Source of the DNA: Candidatus Saccharimonadota bacterium
Lineage (GTDB): Bacteria > Patescibacteriota > Saccharimonadia > Saccharimonadales > Saccharimonadaceae
Length of the DNA: 41,523 bases
Direction of reading: 5' to 3'
Assembly (NCBI GenBank): GCA_009787015.1
Contig: WRGU01000047.1
Coordinates: 1-41,523 of the forward strand
Translations under genes and position numbers: made by a program
Notes under the pieces: generated by a model
Told to the model about the DNA's origin: nothing
Databases searched by the model: none
What the model saw: only the letters and a program-made list of their open reading frames with translations
In this document: positions 24,132 through 33,836 of the stretch, piece by piece
Numbering within the stretch: the stretch's first letter is position 1
Layout: each line of letters opens with the position of its first letter

Positions 24132-24692
24132 ATGAGTAAAAGACATCGCAGTCCGGAAATACAAGCCCTACATCAACGTTCGGCACAGTTTAATCAATAC
24201 GCCGACATAAAAGTAAGTGAAAGAAGAGCGACAGAATTCTTTGAAACGAGGTACGCCAAACCCAAACCGCAACCCGAAATCACCCCCCCCCAGGTCGAAC
24301 AAACCGAACAAGAGCAGCCTCAACGCCCCGAACAAACCGCCATGGCGGAGTCGGCGTGCCGTTGCTTACTAACGCAGACTTATCATACCAAATATAGCAG
24401 CGGTGGAACGCCATACCAAACAACTCTCGCCGCAACTGCCGAAAGTATCGCGGATAACTGGAACATAACAATGTCGAAAGACGATCAATATATTTGGAAA
24501 TTAGAGTTGAAACATTGCTATGATGACTTTTCCCCAAGAGAACGTGACGAATTAATACTCGAGATGGAACATGATTCTCATAAAGTCAAGGAGACATGTA
24601 ATAAGTGTTCAGAGCCAGAACTCTGCAGTTGCCTGGCACCACGCGACGTGCGTCTTGGCATGCTGGTCGCAAGAACGATAATAGCGCAATAA
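24132..24692 (+). CDS. Hypothetical protein with C-terminal Cys cluster
   Basis: ETCNKCSEPELCSCLAPRD; contains C9 tract. Confidence 0.65.
   Translation: MSKRHRSPEIQALHQRSAQFNQYADIKVSERRATEFFETRYAKPKPQPEITPPQVEQTEQEQPQRPEQTAMAESACRCLLTQTYHTKYSSGGTPYQTTLAATAESIADNWNITMSKDDQYIWKLELKHCYDDFSPRERDELILEMEHDSHKVKETCNKCSEPELCSCLAPRDVRLGMLVARTIIAQ
24283..24291. repeat. C9 tract inside ORF 24132
   Basis: atcacccccccccagg; codes TPP in EITPPQVEQ. Confidence 0.9.
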
Positions 24693-24792
24693 GATCATGT
24701 TTGTATTCTTTTCAAAAGTTTTGTTACTTCGCCCACCTTATGATACAATAGTTAGTATAAATCTTTAATTTTTGCGAGGGAGAGTTGTTAAT

Positions 24793-27711
24793 ATGTCAAA
24801 AAAGGATAAATTATTAGGTAAGGTTTTCGGCGATCCACAGAAGAAAATTCTGAAACGATTGCGAAAGCAGGTCGATGGAATCAATGCGCTCGGTGATAAA
24901 TACGCTAAAATGAGCGACGCGGAACTCGCCAAACAAACCGACGTATTAAAGAAGAAATACGCCAAATTGAGCAAGCAAGTTGAAACGGACGATAAAAAAC
25001 CGGCAAAAAACACTGCCAAACCATCAAAAACTAAGGCAGATAAAAACGCACCCGAAATTATCAACAAATTATCCGACGAGGAACGCGCCAAATATGCGAA
25101 AGCAGGCGCGGGTTCGATTGATGATTTTAACGCGCTAGAAGCAATCCGTGCACGCCGAGCGGTGCAAAAGCAAAAATCAGCACTCGATGAAATTTTGCCG
25201 GAAGCATTCGCGGTGGTACGCGAAATGGCAACGCGCGTCCTTAAACAGCGTCATTTTGATGTCCAGATGATGGGTGGAATCACTCTGCACGAGGGGAATA
25301 TCGCGGAAATGAAAACTGGCGAGGGTAAAACTTTGGTGGTGACCGCACCGGTTTACTTAAACGCATTGATCGGCAAGGGCGTTCATGTTGTGACGGTTAA
25401 CGATTATCTCGCCCAACTGCACGGTTGCTGGATGGGATCGCTGTATCATGCGCTCGGTTTAACGACGGGCGTGATCATCAACGACGCGTCGTTTGTTTAT
25501 GACTCTGAATATGTGAATGAAAATCACTTTGACAAACGCATGCAACAATTACGTCCAGCGTCGCGCAAGGAAGCCTATGCGGCAGACATCACGTACGGCA
25601 CAAACAATGAATTTGGATTCGATTATCTGCGTGACAACATGGTTTCTGATCCGGAACTCCTGCGCCAACACGAATTGTACTTTGCGATCGTGGACGAGGC
25701 GGACTCGATCCTGATCGATGAAGCTCGCACACCGCTCATTATCTCTGCACCCGCTGCGGAAAACCCTGATATGTACATCAAATTTGCCGCCATCGCCGCC
25801 ACACTGGAAGCACCGAAAAAAGATCCGAACGCGCCGAAATCAATGAAAAATCCACTGACGCACAAATCGATCAATCCAGAGGACGACGAGGAAGACGGCG
25901 ATTACACTCTGGACGAGAAACGCCGCAGTGTAACTCTGACCGACCAAGGTGTCGAAAAGGTCGAGAAGTTGCTAGGGCTGAAAAATCTATACTCACCGGA
26001 TCACGTGCGCGCGGTTTATCATATGGACCAGGCGCTCAAGGCGCAAACGCTGTTCAAGCGTGATAAAGATTACGTCGTAACCAACGACGGCGAGGTAATT
26101 ATCGTTGACGAATTCACCGGTCGTTTGATGCACGGTCGCCGTTACAACGAGGGTCTGCACCAGGCAATCGAGGCAAAAGAACACGTCACCGTGCGCGAAG
26201 AATCGCAAACTCTGGCGACAATTTCGTTCCAGAATTATTTCCGTTTGTACGACAAATTGTCCGGTATGACCGGTACGGCGTTCACCGAAGCGGAAGAATT
26301 CCAACAAATTTACGGTTTGGACGTCATCCAAATTCCACCCAACAAACCGATCGTTCGCACCGACCACGATGACAAAATTTTCAAAACTGAAAAAGGTAAG
26401 ATCATGGCATTGGTCGAGGACGTGCGCCAATATCACGAGAAAGGTCGTCCGGTTTTGATCGGTTCGGCGTCAATCGCGAAAAATGAGATGATTTCGCACG
26501 CACTGAATAAAGCCGGGCTGAAACACGAAATGCTGAACGCCAAAAACAACGAGCGCGAAGCGGAAATTGTCGCGTTAGCGGGTCAGGAAGGCGCAATTAC
26601 TCTGGCGACAAACATCGCCGGACGCGGTACGGACATCATGTTGGGCGAAGGTATCGCCGAAAAGGGCGGTCTGGTCGTGATTGGTTCGGAACGCCACGAA
26701 GCGCGCCGTATCGACAACCAGTTGCGCGGACGCGGTGGGCGTCAGGGCGATCCGGGCGACACGATTTTCTACGTTTCAACCGAAGACGACCTCATGCGCA
26801 TCTTCCAAGGCGACCGCATTGCGGCATTGATGGGTCGTTTGGGTGTCGCAGAAGATCAAGCAATCACCAATAAAGCCGTTTCAAAAACCCTAGAAGCAGC
26901 ACAAAAACGCGTCGAGGGCTTCAACTTTGACACCCGCAAAAACGTTGTGCAATACGACAACGTGATCAATCGCCACCGTAAAGTGGTTTACCAGATTCGC
27001 CGCAAGATTCTGGAGGGCGATGACCTGACGCCGGAGATTTTCCGCTTGATCGACGCGCGACTCAAAACTCTGATGGCGTCGCCGATTCGTCGCGATAAAA
27101 AATTGATCGAGGAATTCGAAGAGATCTTTCCGATTGAAAAATCTGAAATTGAAAAAATCGGCAAAATCAAGAATGACAAGAAGCGCCTGCAATCCGCGCG
27201 TGCACGCATCGAGGAACTCTACGCCGACAAGGAAGACGAGTTAACGCCGGAACTACTGCGCGGTGTCGAACGCGAAATCTACATGCAAGTTCTCGATATT
27301 TTGTGGATGCAACACCTGGAAAACATGCAACACCTGCGAGAGGGTATTCATTGGCGCAGTGTCGGACAACGTGATCCGTTGGTCGAATATCGCGCCGAAT
27401 CGCAAAAATTGTTCGATTCGTTGCAGGAAACTCTGCAAAATGAAGTTTTGCGCACAGTATTTCATCTGCGCCGCGATCAGATCAACGAAAGAAAAGTGGA
27501 AGATGACGAATACGAATCTGAACTAACCCGCGCCGCCGAATCTGCCGTCGAAAAAGGCGTCAACGAAGCTGGTTTGCCCGAATCGCACAACTCCGACGAC
27601 GATTTCAAAGTCAAAAAGGGCACAACAACCGCCGATAAAAATCATGCCAAAAAAACCGCACAAAAGAAGAAAAAAGCCCAACGCCAGAACCGCAAAAAAG
27701 GTCGCCACTGA
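24793..27711 (+). CDS. secA: Preprotein translocase subunit SecA
   Basis: GGITLHEGNIAEMKTGEGKTLV, DYLRDNMV, EGLHQAIEAKE, TNIAGRGTDIMLGEG, QLRGRGGRQGDPG. Confidence 0.98.
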   Translation: MSKKDKLLGKVFGDPQKKILKRLRKQVDGINALGDKYAKMSDAELAKQTDVLKKKYAKLSKQVETDDKKPAKNTAKPSKTKADKNAPEIINKLSDEERAKYAKAGAGSIDDFNALEAIRARRAVQKQKSALDEILPEAFAVVREMATRVLKQRHFDVQMMGGITLHEGNIAEMKTGEGKTLVVTAPVYLNALIGKGVHVVTVNDYLAQLHGCWMGSLYHALGLTTGVIINDASFVYDSEYVNENHFDKRMQQLRPASRKEAYAADITYGTNNEFGFDYLRDNMVSDPELLRQHELYFAIVDEADSILIDEARTPLIISAPAAENPDMYIKFAAIAATLEAPKKDPNAPKSMKNPLTHKSINPEDDEEDGDYTLDEKRRSVTLTDQGVEKVEKLLGLKNLYSPDHVRAVYHMDQALKAQTLFKRDKDYVVTNDGEVIIVDEFTGRLMHGRRYNEGLHQAIEAKEHVTVREESQTLATISFQNYFRLYDKLSGMTGTAFTEAEEFQQIYGLDVIQIPPNKPIVRTDHDDKIFKTEKGKIMALVEDVRQYHEKGRPVLIGSASIAKNEMISHALNKAGLKHEMLNAKNNEREAEIVALAGQEGAITLATNIAGRGTDIMLGEGIAEKGGLVVIGSERHEARRIDNQLRGRGGRQGDPGDTIFYVSTEDDLMRIFQGDRIAALMGRLGVAEDQAITNKAVSKTLEAAQKRVEGFNFDTRKNVVQYDNVINRHRKVVYQIRRKILEGDDLTPEIFRLIDARLKTLMASPIRRDKKLIEEFEEIFPIEKSEIEKIGKIKNDKKRLQSARARIEELYADKEDELTPELLRGVEREIYMQVLDILWMQHLENMQHLREGIHWRSVGQRDPLVEYRAESQKLFDSLQETLQNEVLRTVFHLRRDQINERKVEDDEYESELTRAAESAVEKGVNEAGLPESHNSDDDFKVKKGTTTADKNHAKKTAQKKKKAQRQNRKKGRH

Positions 27712-27713
27712 TT

Positions 27714-28634
27714 ATGAGCAAATCGAAAATCGCCGTTTTTGATCAGCGTGCTCTAACCCCCGATCAAAAACGGCGGTTCGAAGAACTCGGTGAAGTCACG
27801 TTTCACGGTTTCAATCCCGATATAACTGGCGACGAGTATTACGAGTTAGTTAAGGATGTTGATATTATTGCCTCAACGAAAGCAGGTTTACGCGACGCAT
27901 ATCCAAAACTGCACGACGTTTTCGTAACTATACCGTTTGTATCTGCTGCATTTCTCGATTTAGAACTTCTGCGTCGCAACGATGTGACTGTCGCCAATGC
28001 CCCGGGCGCAAACCGTCACGCCGTTGCTGAATGGGCTATGACGATGACGTTACTACTGATGCGAAATTTATGGGGTCAAATCAACGCCGACGGAATCGAA
28101 TTAGAGCGCGGTTTACCCGTGTTAACACGAAGTTTATTCGACAGTAAAATGACGGTTCTCGGAGCGGGGAATGTTGGCAGGCGAGTCGCCGAACTAGCAA
28201 CCGCCTTTGGCATGAAAGTCACGATTTTCCACCGTGGCGATAATTTATTCGATGCCGTGCGCGACGCCGACGTCGTCGTTAATGCCCTGCCATTAAATAA
28301 TTCGACGCGCGGGATCCTGAATCAAAAATTTTTCGGGCAGATGAAACGGGGAAGTTACTTCGTCAGTGTTGGTTGCGAGGCTATCATAGACGATACTGCC
28401 CTGGTCTCCGCCCTTGATAGCAATCATTTGCATGGCGCAGCGGTTGACCCGGCGAGCATCAACGTCGGCGACACGCATGATCCGGTTTATCAATCCCTCA
28501 AAGACCACTCGAAAATCCTTGCGACGCCGCACATCGCGTACGCCGCCGGCAAAAGTATCGAACATGGCACAGATATTATGATCGATAACATCAAAGCCTG
28601 GCTCGACGGGAAACCACAAAATATCATTAATTAA
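27714..28634 (+). CDS. D-isomer-specific 2-hydroxyacid dehydrogenase family protein
   Basis: NAPGANRHAVAEWAM, VLGAGNVGRRVAELA, ATPHIAYAA. Confidence 0.88.
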   Translation: MSKSKIAVFDQRALTPDQKRRFEELGEVTFHGFNPDITGDEYYELVKDVDIIASTKAGLRDAYPKLHDVFVTIPFVSAAFLDLELLRRNDVTVANAPGANRHAVAEWAMTMTLLLMRNLWGQINADGIELERGLPVLTRSLFDSKMTVLGAGNVGRRVAELATAFGMKVTIFHRGDNLFDAVRDADVVVNALPLNNSTRGILNQKFFGQMKRGSYFVSVGCEAIIDDTALVSALDSNHLHGAAVDPASINVGDTHDPVYQSLKDHSKILATPHIAYAAGKSIEHGTDIMIDNIKAWLDGKPQNIIN

Positions 28635-28664
28635 ATCGATAGGCAAAAATGCCCGCGCGAAAGA

Positions 28665-28706
28665 AGAGTAGGGCGAATTCCCCATTCTAAATGGGCGAAT
28701 CGCCCT
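28665..28706. terminator. Long hairpin in convergent intergenic region
   Basis: TAGGGCGAATTCCCCATT-CT-AAATGGGCGAATCGCCCTA. Confidence 0.5.
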
Positions 28707-29508
28707 ATTCCGAATTCATAATTAAAATAACAGAGATAAAAATATTGTGCGACATTAAGTTTTTAGGGAAAAGATGGTAGTGCATACGTCTAAAATTAGG
28801 TAAAATTAACGATTTACCTCTGTTATTTTTACATCGACCTAGACACTGGATCAATAAACGGGATGCGGACAGATTTTAGCAGGAAATAACAAAAATAATA
28901 CAAAATATCACAAAATTCGCGCGCGAAGCGGCGGGCGAGAATTTCGAAATAATTATTAAATAAAAAATTATTACGTCGGGCAACACACAAGCAAAACGGG
29001 TGGTGGGGGACGCGCAACAAATCGCCTTTCGTAAATATCGCAACGTCGCACAATATATCTTTTACGACATTACACGGATCAAAACAGATGACAGCGAGGA
29101 TCATCACGATGTCTAGCGATCCACTACATAAAGTGCCAAATCACCAACAAAAAATAAGAGGCTCCCGCAGAGCACCTCCATTCCTGCCGTATAAATAATC
29201 AAGTTATTACAAGATTTGCAAGTAGCACCAGCGCCCAATACTTTAACAGATACGTATCAGATATGGAAGTACTGTCGCACGCGGACCATACAAAACGTAT
29301 CAAATTTTACAACAATTTGCATTATTTGGATTCTTGTTTTATAAAATATTACGTTAATTGACAATTTAATATTATATTATTTAATTAGTTTTCCACAGCC
29401 CCGCCATCCCGCCACAGCAAATCTTAATTTGACAATTATTTATTTTATTGTAAAAAATACAACACCCTCCCCTACCCCTGCTCTACGGCGAAAAACGCGG
29501 CGAGTCAA

Positions 29509-30396
29509 TTATTTCCAATAACCTTTACCCGCTACGCGGCAATCGACATAGGCGGGTGTAATACCGTGATCGTCAATATATTTTGCCATCGCGATGATGT
29601 CGCTCGCTTGCGACGATGGGTCGCGATCGATCTGGGTTTTGAACGGATATTCCCTGTTCGACAGATAGATTTCAACATAACGAATCGCGCCGGCGGGGAT
29701 TTCGATACGATTAACGGTTTCGCCGAATTCCGATATTTTCGCCACAATCTGTCCGACAGATTTCAAAAATGCCGCCGAAGCAGTCGGTTTCTCGCTGTCG
29801 ATGGAATTTTTATCGACAATCTGGATCTCAGGTTCAGGAAAATAATTCTCCGTGAATACCGCTCCGCCCTCGTCGACATAGTTCGTCGTCCCACCGGTAT
29901 GCCACGCCACCAACGGTTTGCGCAATTCAACCACTAATTCCGAACTCATAAATCCTGTTTTTTCTATTTTGATTGATTTAATTTCCGCGAGATTTTCGAC
30001 CATATACTTGTCCAAACGATCGTTATTGCGCAAAAAACCGAATTTTTCCAACGGATTTTTAGAAAAATATTCGTTCGCAATTTTTATGTATTTATCGGAT
30101 CTATTTCGTTTGATTTTTGCACCCGTCGCCAAAACTGTATCGAGTGATCCGCTATGTTCGATCACCAAAACAACGCCGCAAGCGCATAATATAAAGAATA
30201 TTAACATCGCCACGCCAATTTTGCGACGCTTCGCGCGCAAAGTTTTTTCTTTTTGACGTTCAGTTTTTTCGCGTTGTTCGTCACTGAAACTCGTCAAAGT
30301 CGTCCCGCGCCGATAATTTTGAAAAGTGATTTCCGCCGTTTCGATATTGCGTCGCCGCACCATTTCATTTTTCTTTGCCCGCCCAAAAAACTTCAT
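29509..30396 (-). CDS. ftsQ: FtsQ-like POTRA cell-division protein
   Basis: Single N-terminal TM; ...IKSIKIEKTGFMSSELVVELRKPLVAW; position downstream of murG. Confidence 0.75.
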   Translation of the reverse strand: MKFFGRAKKNEMVRRRNIETAEITFQNYRRGTTLTSFSDEQREKTERQKEKTLRAKRRKIGVAMLIFFILCACGVVLVIEHSGSLDTVLATGAKIKRNRSDKYIKIANEYFSKNPLEKFGFLRNNDRLDKYMVENLAEIKSIKIEKTGFMSSELVVELRKPLVAWHTGGTTNYVDEGGAVFTENYFPEPEIQIVDKNSIDSEKPTASAAFLKSVGQIVAKISEFGETVNRIEIPAGAIRYVEIYLSNREYPFKTQIDRDPSSQASDIIAMAKYIDDHGITPAYVDCRVAGKGYWK

Positions 30397-31553
30397 TATT
30401 TGCCCTTCCTGACCCGCAAAATCATGTCGACAATGTCATTTATGGCATTTGGTCGGGCAAATTTTGCCAAATTGCGCGATAATTTTTGACGCAGTTCCCG
30501 ATTGGCTAATAATTTTAAGATTGCTTTCTCGAGAATTTCAGGATTTTCTTTAACGAGATCCTGTTTCACAACAATCGCCGCATCGGCTTTTTCGTAAGCG
30601 AGCGCATTTTTCGTTTGATGATCGCCGGCGAGATGCGAGTTCGGAATGATTATCACCGCCTTATGAGCAGCCGCCAACTCTGCCATGGTCGTCGCGCCTG
30701 CTCGCGTCACCACGATATCCCCCGCCGCTAGCGCCGTTAAATAATCATCGGTCAAAAATTCAACGATTTTCATATTTTCTGAATTATGTTTTTCAAGTTT
30801 CGCAGCGTTGCCTTTACCGGCGACTAATAATATCTGTGCATTATTTTTTGTGATTAATGTTGCTATTTTTACAACAACTTCATTTGTAGAAACTGCACCC
30901 AAACCGCCGCCGACAACTAAAACTAATTCTTTATTAGTGCCAAAACCCAATTTTTCTTTGGCGGTTCTCTGCTCTGTGGCGGAAAATTCGCGAATTCCAT
31001 CACGAATCGGTACACCGACAAATTTAGTGATTTTTTTCGGATATTGCGGATAATTTTCGATGGGTGATCCCACAGCAATCGCGGTTGCATACCTCGCCAA
31101 AATCCGATTCGTCAGTCCCGGCGTTGTGTCGCTATCGTGGATCACGGTCGGGATTCGCAATACATGTGCCGCCAAACCGACCGGCAAACAAACGAAACCA
31201 CCTTTTAGAAAAATTACATCGGGTCGCCACGCGATCAACTTTATAAAACTTTGGAAAATCGCGAATGTGATTTTGATTAAGTCAATAAAATTCGGAATAT
31301 GCGTATGTGTGATATGATAAAAACTAAAATATTTATGGAAAAAATTTAGGTTCGCATAGCGCCGCCATTTACCGCTCGCGATAATGTCCACGCGTACGAT
31401 TGCGCCGAGTAATTCACGCGCCTGACCCGAAAATTTGCGATCGCACCAAACACGGATTTCGGATTTTTTATCATGTTTTTTAATTTCGTTAACGACCGCT
31501 ACGATTGGCGTAATATGACCGCCCGACCCGCCGCCCACCGAGAGAATCCGCAT
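30396..31553 (-). CDS. murG: UDP-GlcNAc:undecaprenyl-PP-MurNAc-pentapeptide transferase
   Basis: VGGGSGGHITPIVAV, VVVGGGLGAVSTNE, VVTRAGATTMAELAA, HQTKNALAYEKADAA. Confidence 0.95.
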   Translation of the reverse strand: MRILSVGGGSGGHITPIVAVVNEIKKHDKKSEIRVWCDRKFSGQARELLGAIVRVDIIASGKWRRYANLNFFHKYFSFYHITHTHIPNFIDLIKITFAIFQSFIKLIAWRPDVIFLKGGFVCLPVGLAAHVLRIPTVIHDSDTTPGLTNRILARYATAIAVGSPIENYPQYPKKITKFVGVPIRDGIREFSATEQRTAKEKLGFGTNKELVLVVGGGLGAVSTNEVVVKIATLITKNNAQILLVAGKGNAAKLEKHNSENMKIVEFLTDDYLTALAAGDIVVTRAGATTMAELAAAHKAVIIIPNSHLAGDHQTKNALAYEKADAAIVVKQDLVKENPEILEKAILKLLANRELRQKLSRNLAKFARPNAINDIVDMILRVRKGK

Positions 31554-32778
31554 ATGACACTCCTTTCACTTCACTTACTTTTCGATGAATTGTGTAATGC
31601 GAAATCGCAAAAACTAATCCTAAACTCGCCATTATAAACAACATCGACGTGCCGCCAAAACTAACGAGCGGCAACGTGATTCCGGTCAGCGGCAAAATCT
31701 GAATCATCGCCCCGATATTCATAATAATGTGCGCCGCCAACCAACCAAAAACCCCAGCGGCAACCAAACGTAAATAAACATTCTCCGTAAAATCGATTTT
31801 GTCGATAATCCGTTTCAGGAGCGCCGCAAAAATTAGCAACAGAACAACAAGACCAATAAATCCGAATATTTCACCAACGATCGCAAAAATCGAATCATGA
31901 ATCGCTTCCGGCAGGTAGCCAAAGGACTGAACCGATTGACCCAAACCCCGTCCCGAAAAACCGCCCGAACCAAGTGCGATCATCGCCTGATCAATGTGAT
32001 AATCCGCCGTGTCGTTACCCTGCCCCATAAAGGTCGACATACGCGCCAAACGATGCGGCGCAATCAAGATCGACCCAACGCCGAGCACCACGATGCACGA
32101 AACAATCCACAATAAATTGCTCCATTCCACACCCGCGATAACGAGCTGCATCAGGAAAATCGCGACCAACGCCACACCCGTTCCGAGATCTTTTTGCATA
32201 ATGACGATTACAAATAACGAAATCATCAGCATCGCGCAAGCCGGCAATAAAGTTTTTTGCCAACTATTAATCTCGCCCAACGCGACACGTACCGCGAGAA
32301 ATCCTGAGGTCAATAAAATCATTCCGAATTTCAGAAATTCCGCTGGTTGAAAACCGAACGAACCAAAATTATACCAACGACACGCGCCTTTTGTGCAAAA
32401 TGCCGGCGGGATTTTTAACCAACCCATAATCGGCAATAACAAACACATAATCAGTGCGATCATAAAAATCATCACGCCGAATCGTCGCCAAAAATCCAGC
32501 GGAATCCGCGACGCGATAACGAAAGCCAAAATACTCGCGACCAAAAACATGCCCTGTCGCCACATGAATTCATTCATACCGTCGCCCGCCGTGACCGCCG
32601 GTGCAATCGAAAACAGTGTCACCAAACCGATGACCGACAAAATAGCAATTAAAACGACCAATATATAATCAGGTCGGTGTTTGCGACCTAAATCCAGTTT
32701 CGGACCGACCTTAAAAACTTTGGCTAGATTATGTAAAAACGGTTCGCTGCGACCGACGTCGTTCGACCGACGACTCAT
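31489..32778 (-). CDS. ftsW: SEDS-family peptidoglycan polymerase FtsW
   Basis: GGFSGRGLGQSVQSFGYLPEAIHDSIFAIVGEIFGFIG, LTGITLPLVSFGGTSM. Confidence 0.95.
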   Translation of the reverse strand: MSRRSNDVGRSEPFLHNLAKVFKVGPKLDLGRKHRPDYILVVLIAILSVIGLVTLFSIAPAVTAGDGMNEFMWRQGMFLVASILAFVIASRIPLDFWRRFGVMIFMIALIMCLLLPIMGWLKIPPAFCTKGACRWYNFGSFGFQPAEFLKFGMILLTSGFLAVRVALGEINSWQKTLLPACAMLMISLFVIVIMQKDLGTGVALVAIFLMQLVIAGVEWSNLLWIVSCIVVLGVGSILIAPHRLARMSTFMGQGNDTADYHIDQAMIALGSGGFSGRGLGQSVQSFGYLPEAIHDSIFAIVGEIFGFIGLVVLLLIFAALLKRIIDKIDFTENVYLRLVAAGVFGWLAAHIIMNIGAMIQILPLTGITLPLVSFGGTSMLFIMASLGLVFAISHYTIHRKVSEVKGVSYADSLGGRRVGRSYYANRSGR

Positions 32779-33806
32779 TGGACATTACCCCCCATGAGCG
32801 CCACAATGAGCCCGATAATTCCCGCCGCAATACCGACCAACCAAAACCGCATCGTAACTTTCGCTTCCGGCCAACCGATCGCTTCGAAATGATGGTGAAT
32901 TGGCGTCGATAACCAAATTTTACGATGGAGAAATCTTTTTGTGAAAGCTTGAATAATCACACTGCCGGTATCAATCACAAAAACTATGCCGATAATCGGC
33001 AGAATAAACAGACAGTTGGTTAACATCGCCACCACGCCCAAACTCGTCCCGAGTGCCAATGAACCTGTGTCCGTCATAAAAAAGCGCGCCGGATAAATAT
33101 TGAACCACAAATACGACAGCAGCGCGCCGACCACCGTAATGCAAAAACCCATCACGCCAAAATTTTGTTGCAACAGTGCGATTATCGCAAAAATTCCAAA
33201 CGCAACTGCCGCCAAACCGCCCGCCAAACCATCTAAACCATCCGCGATATTGACCGCGTTACCCGTGGCTACCACCACGAATGCGAATAGTGGAATAATC
33301 CAAAAACCAACTTGCCATTCGCCGATGAACGGGATGTGTATGTAATCGTGCTCCAATTTTCCCCAAAAAAACCAACCGAACGCCAACCCAATACAAATCA
33401 TCATAATAAATTTAATTGGCGCGCGCAAACCCGCCGCCCCACCGTCGGAACGCAAATTCAAAATGTCATCAATCAAACCAATCACCGCACCGACCACCAA
33501 CGCCGTCAATGGCAAAACCGTTAATTGGCTGAAATTAAAAATTAATGTGACGACCGAAATCGCAATCACAAAAACCGACCCCGCCATGGTTGGTATGCGA
33601 CGTGCGATTTTGTGAGCATGCAATTTGTTCATAACCGTCAATTTCTTGCCGTCGAGCGTGATAGTTTTTTGTTTTTTCCAAAACTTAAACCGATATGCAA
33701 AATAAGTATAAATCGGCGTCAGAATCATCGCCAGCACAAACGCAAAAATCCCAAGCGGAAATTTTGCCGCCAGAACTTCTGTTATTTGCGTTAAAGTTTC
33801 ATGCAT
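32775..33806 (-). CDS. mraY: Phospho-MurNAc-pentapeptide transferase
   Basis: HKIARRIPTMAGS, NAVNIADGLDGLAGG, FFMTDTGSLALGTSLG, PIHHHFEAIGWPE. Confidence 0.95.
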   Translation of the reverse strand: MHETLTQITEVLAAKFPLGIFAFVLAMILTPIYTYFAYRFKFWKKQKTITLDGKKLTVMNKLHAHKIARRIPTMAGSVFVIAISVVTLIFNFSQLTVLPLTALVVGAVIGLIDDILNLRSDGGAAGLRAPIKFIMMICIGLAFGWFFWGKLEHDYIHIPFIGEWQVGFWIIPLFAFVVVATGNAVNIADGLDGLAGGLAAVAFGIFAIIALLQQNFGVMGFCITVVGALLSYLWFNIYPARFFMTDTGSLALGTSLGVVAMLTNCLFILPIIGIVFVIDTGSVIIQAFTKRFLHRKIWLSTPIHHHFEAIGWPEAKVTMRFWLVGIAAGIIGLIVALMGGNVQ

Positions 33807-33836
33807 TTTTCTTCCCTTTTTTTGAAAAACATATCG

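Noticed and set aside
28829-29107. 92-aa minus ORF in the dehydrogenase-ftsQ gap
   Set aside because: No RBS, no family, in an AT-rich structured region; likely spurious though not excluded
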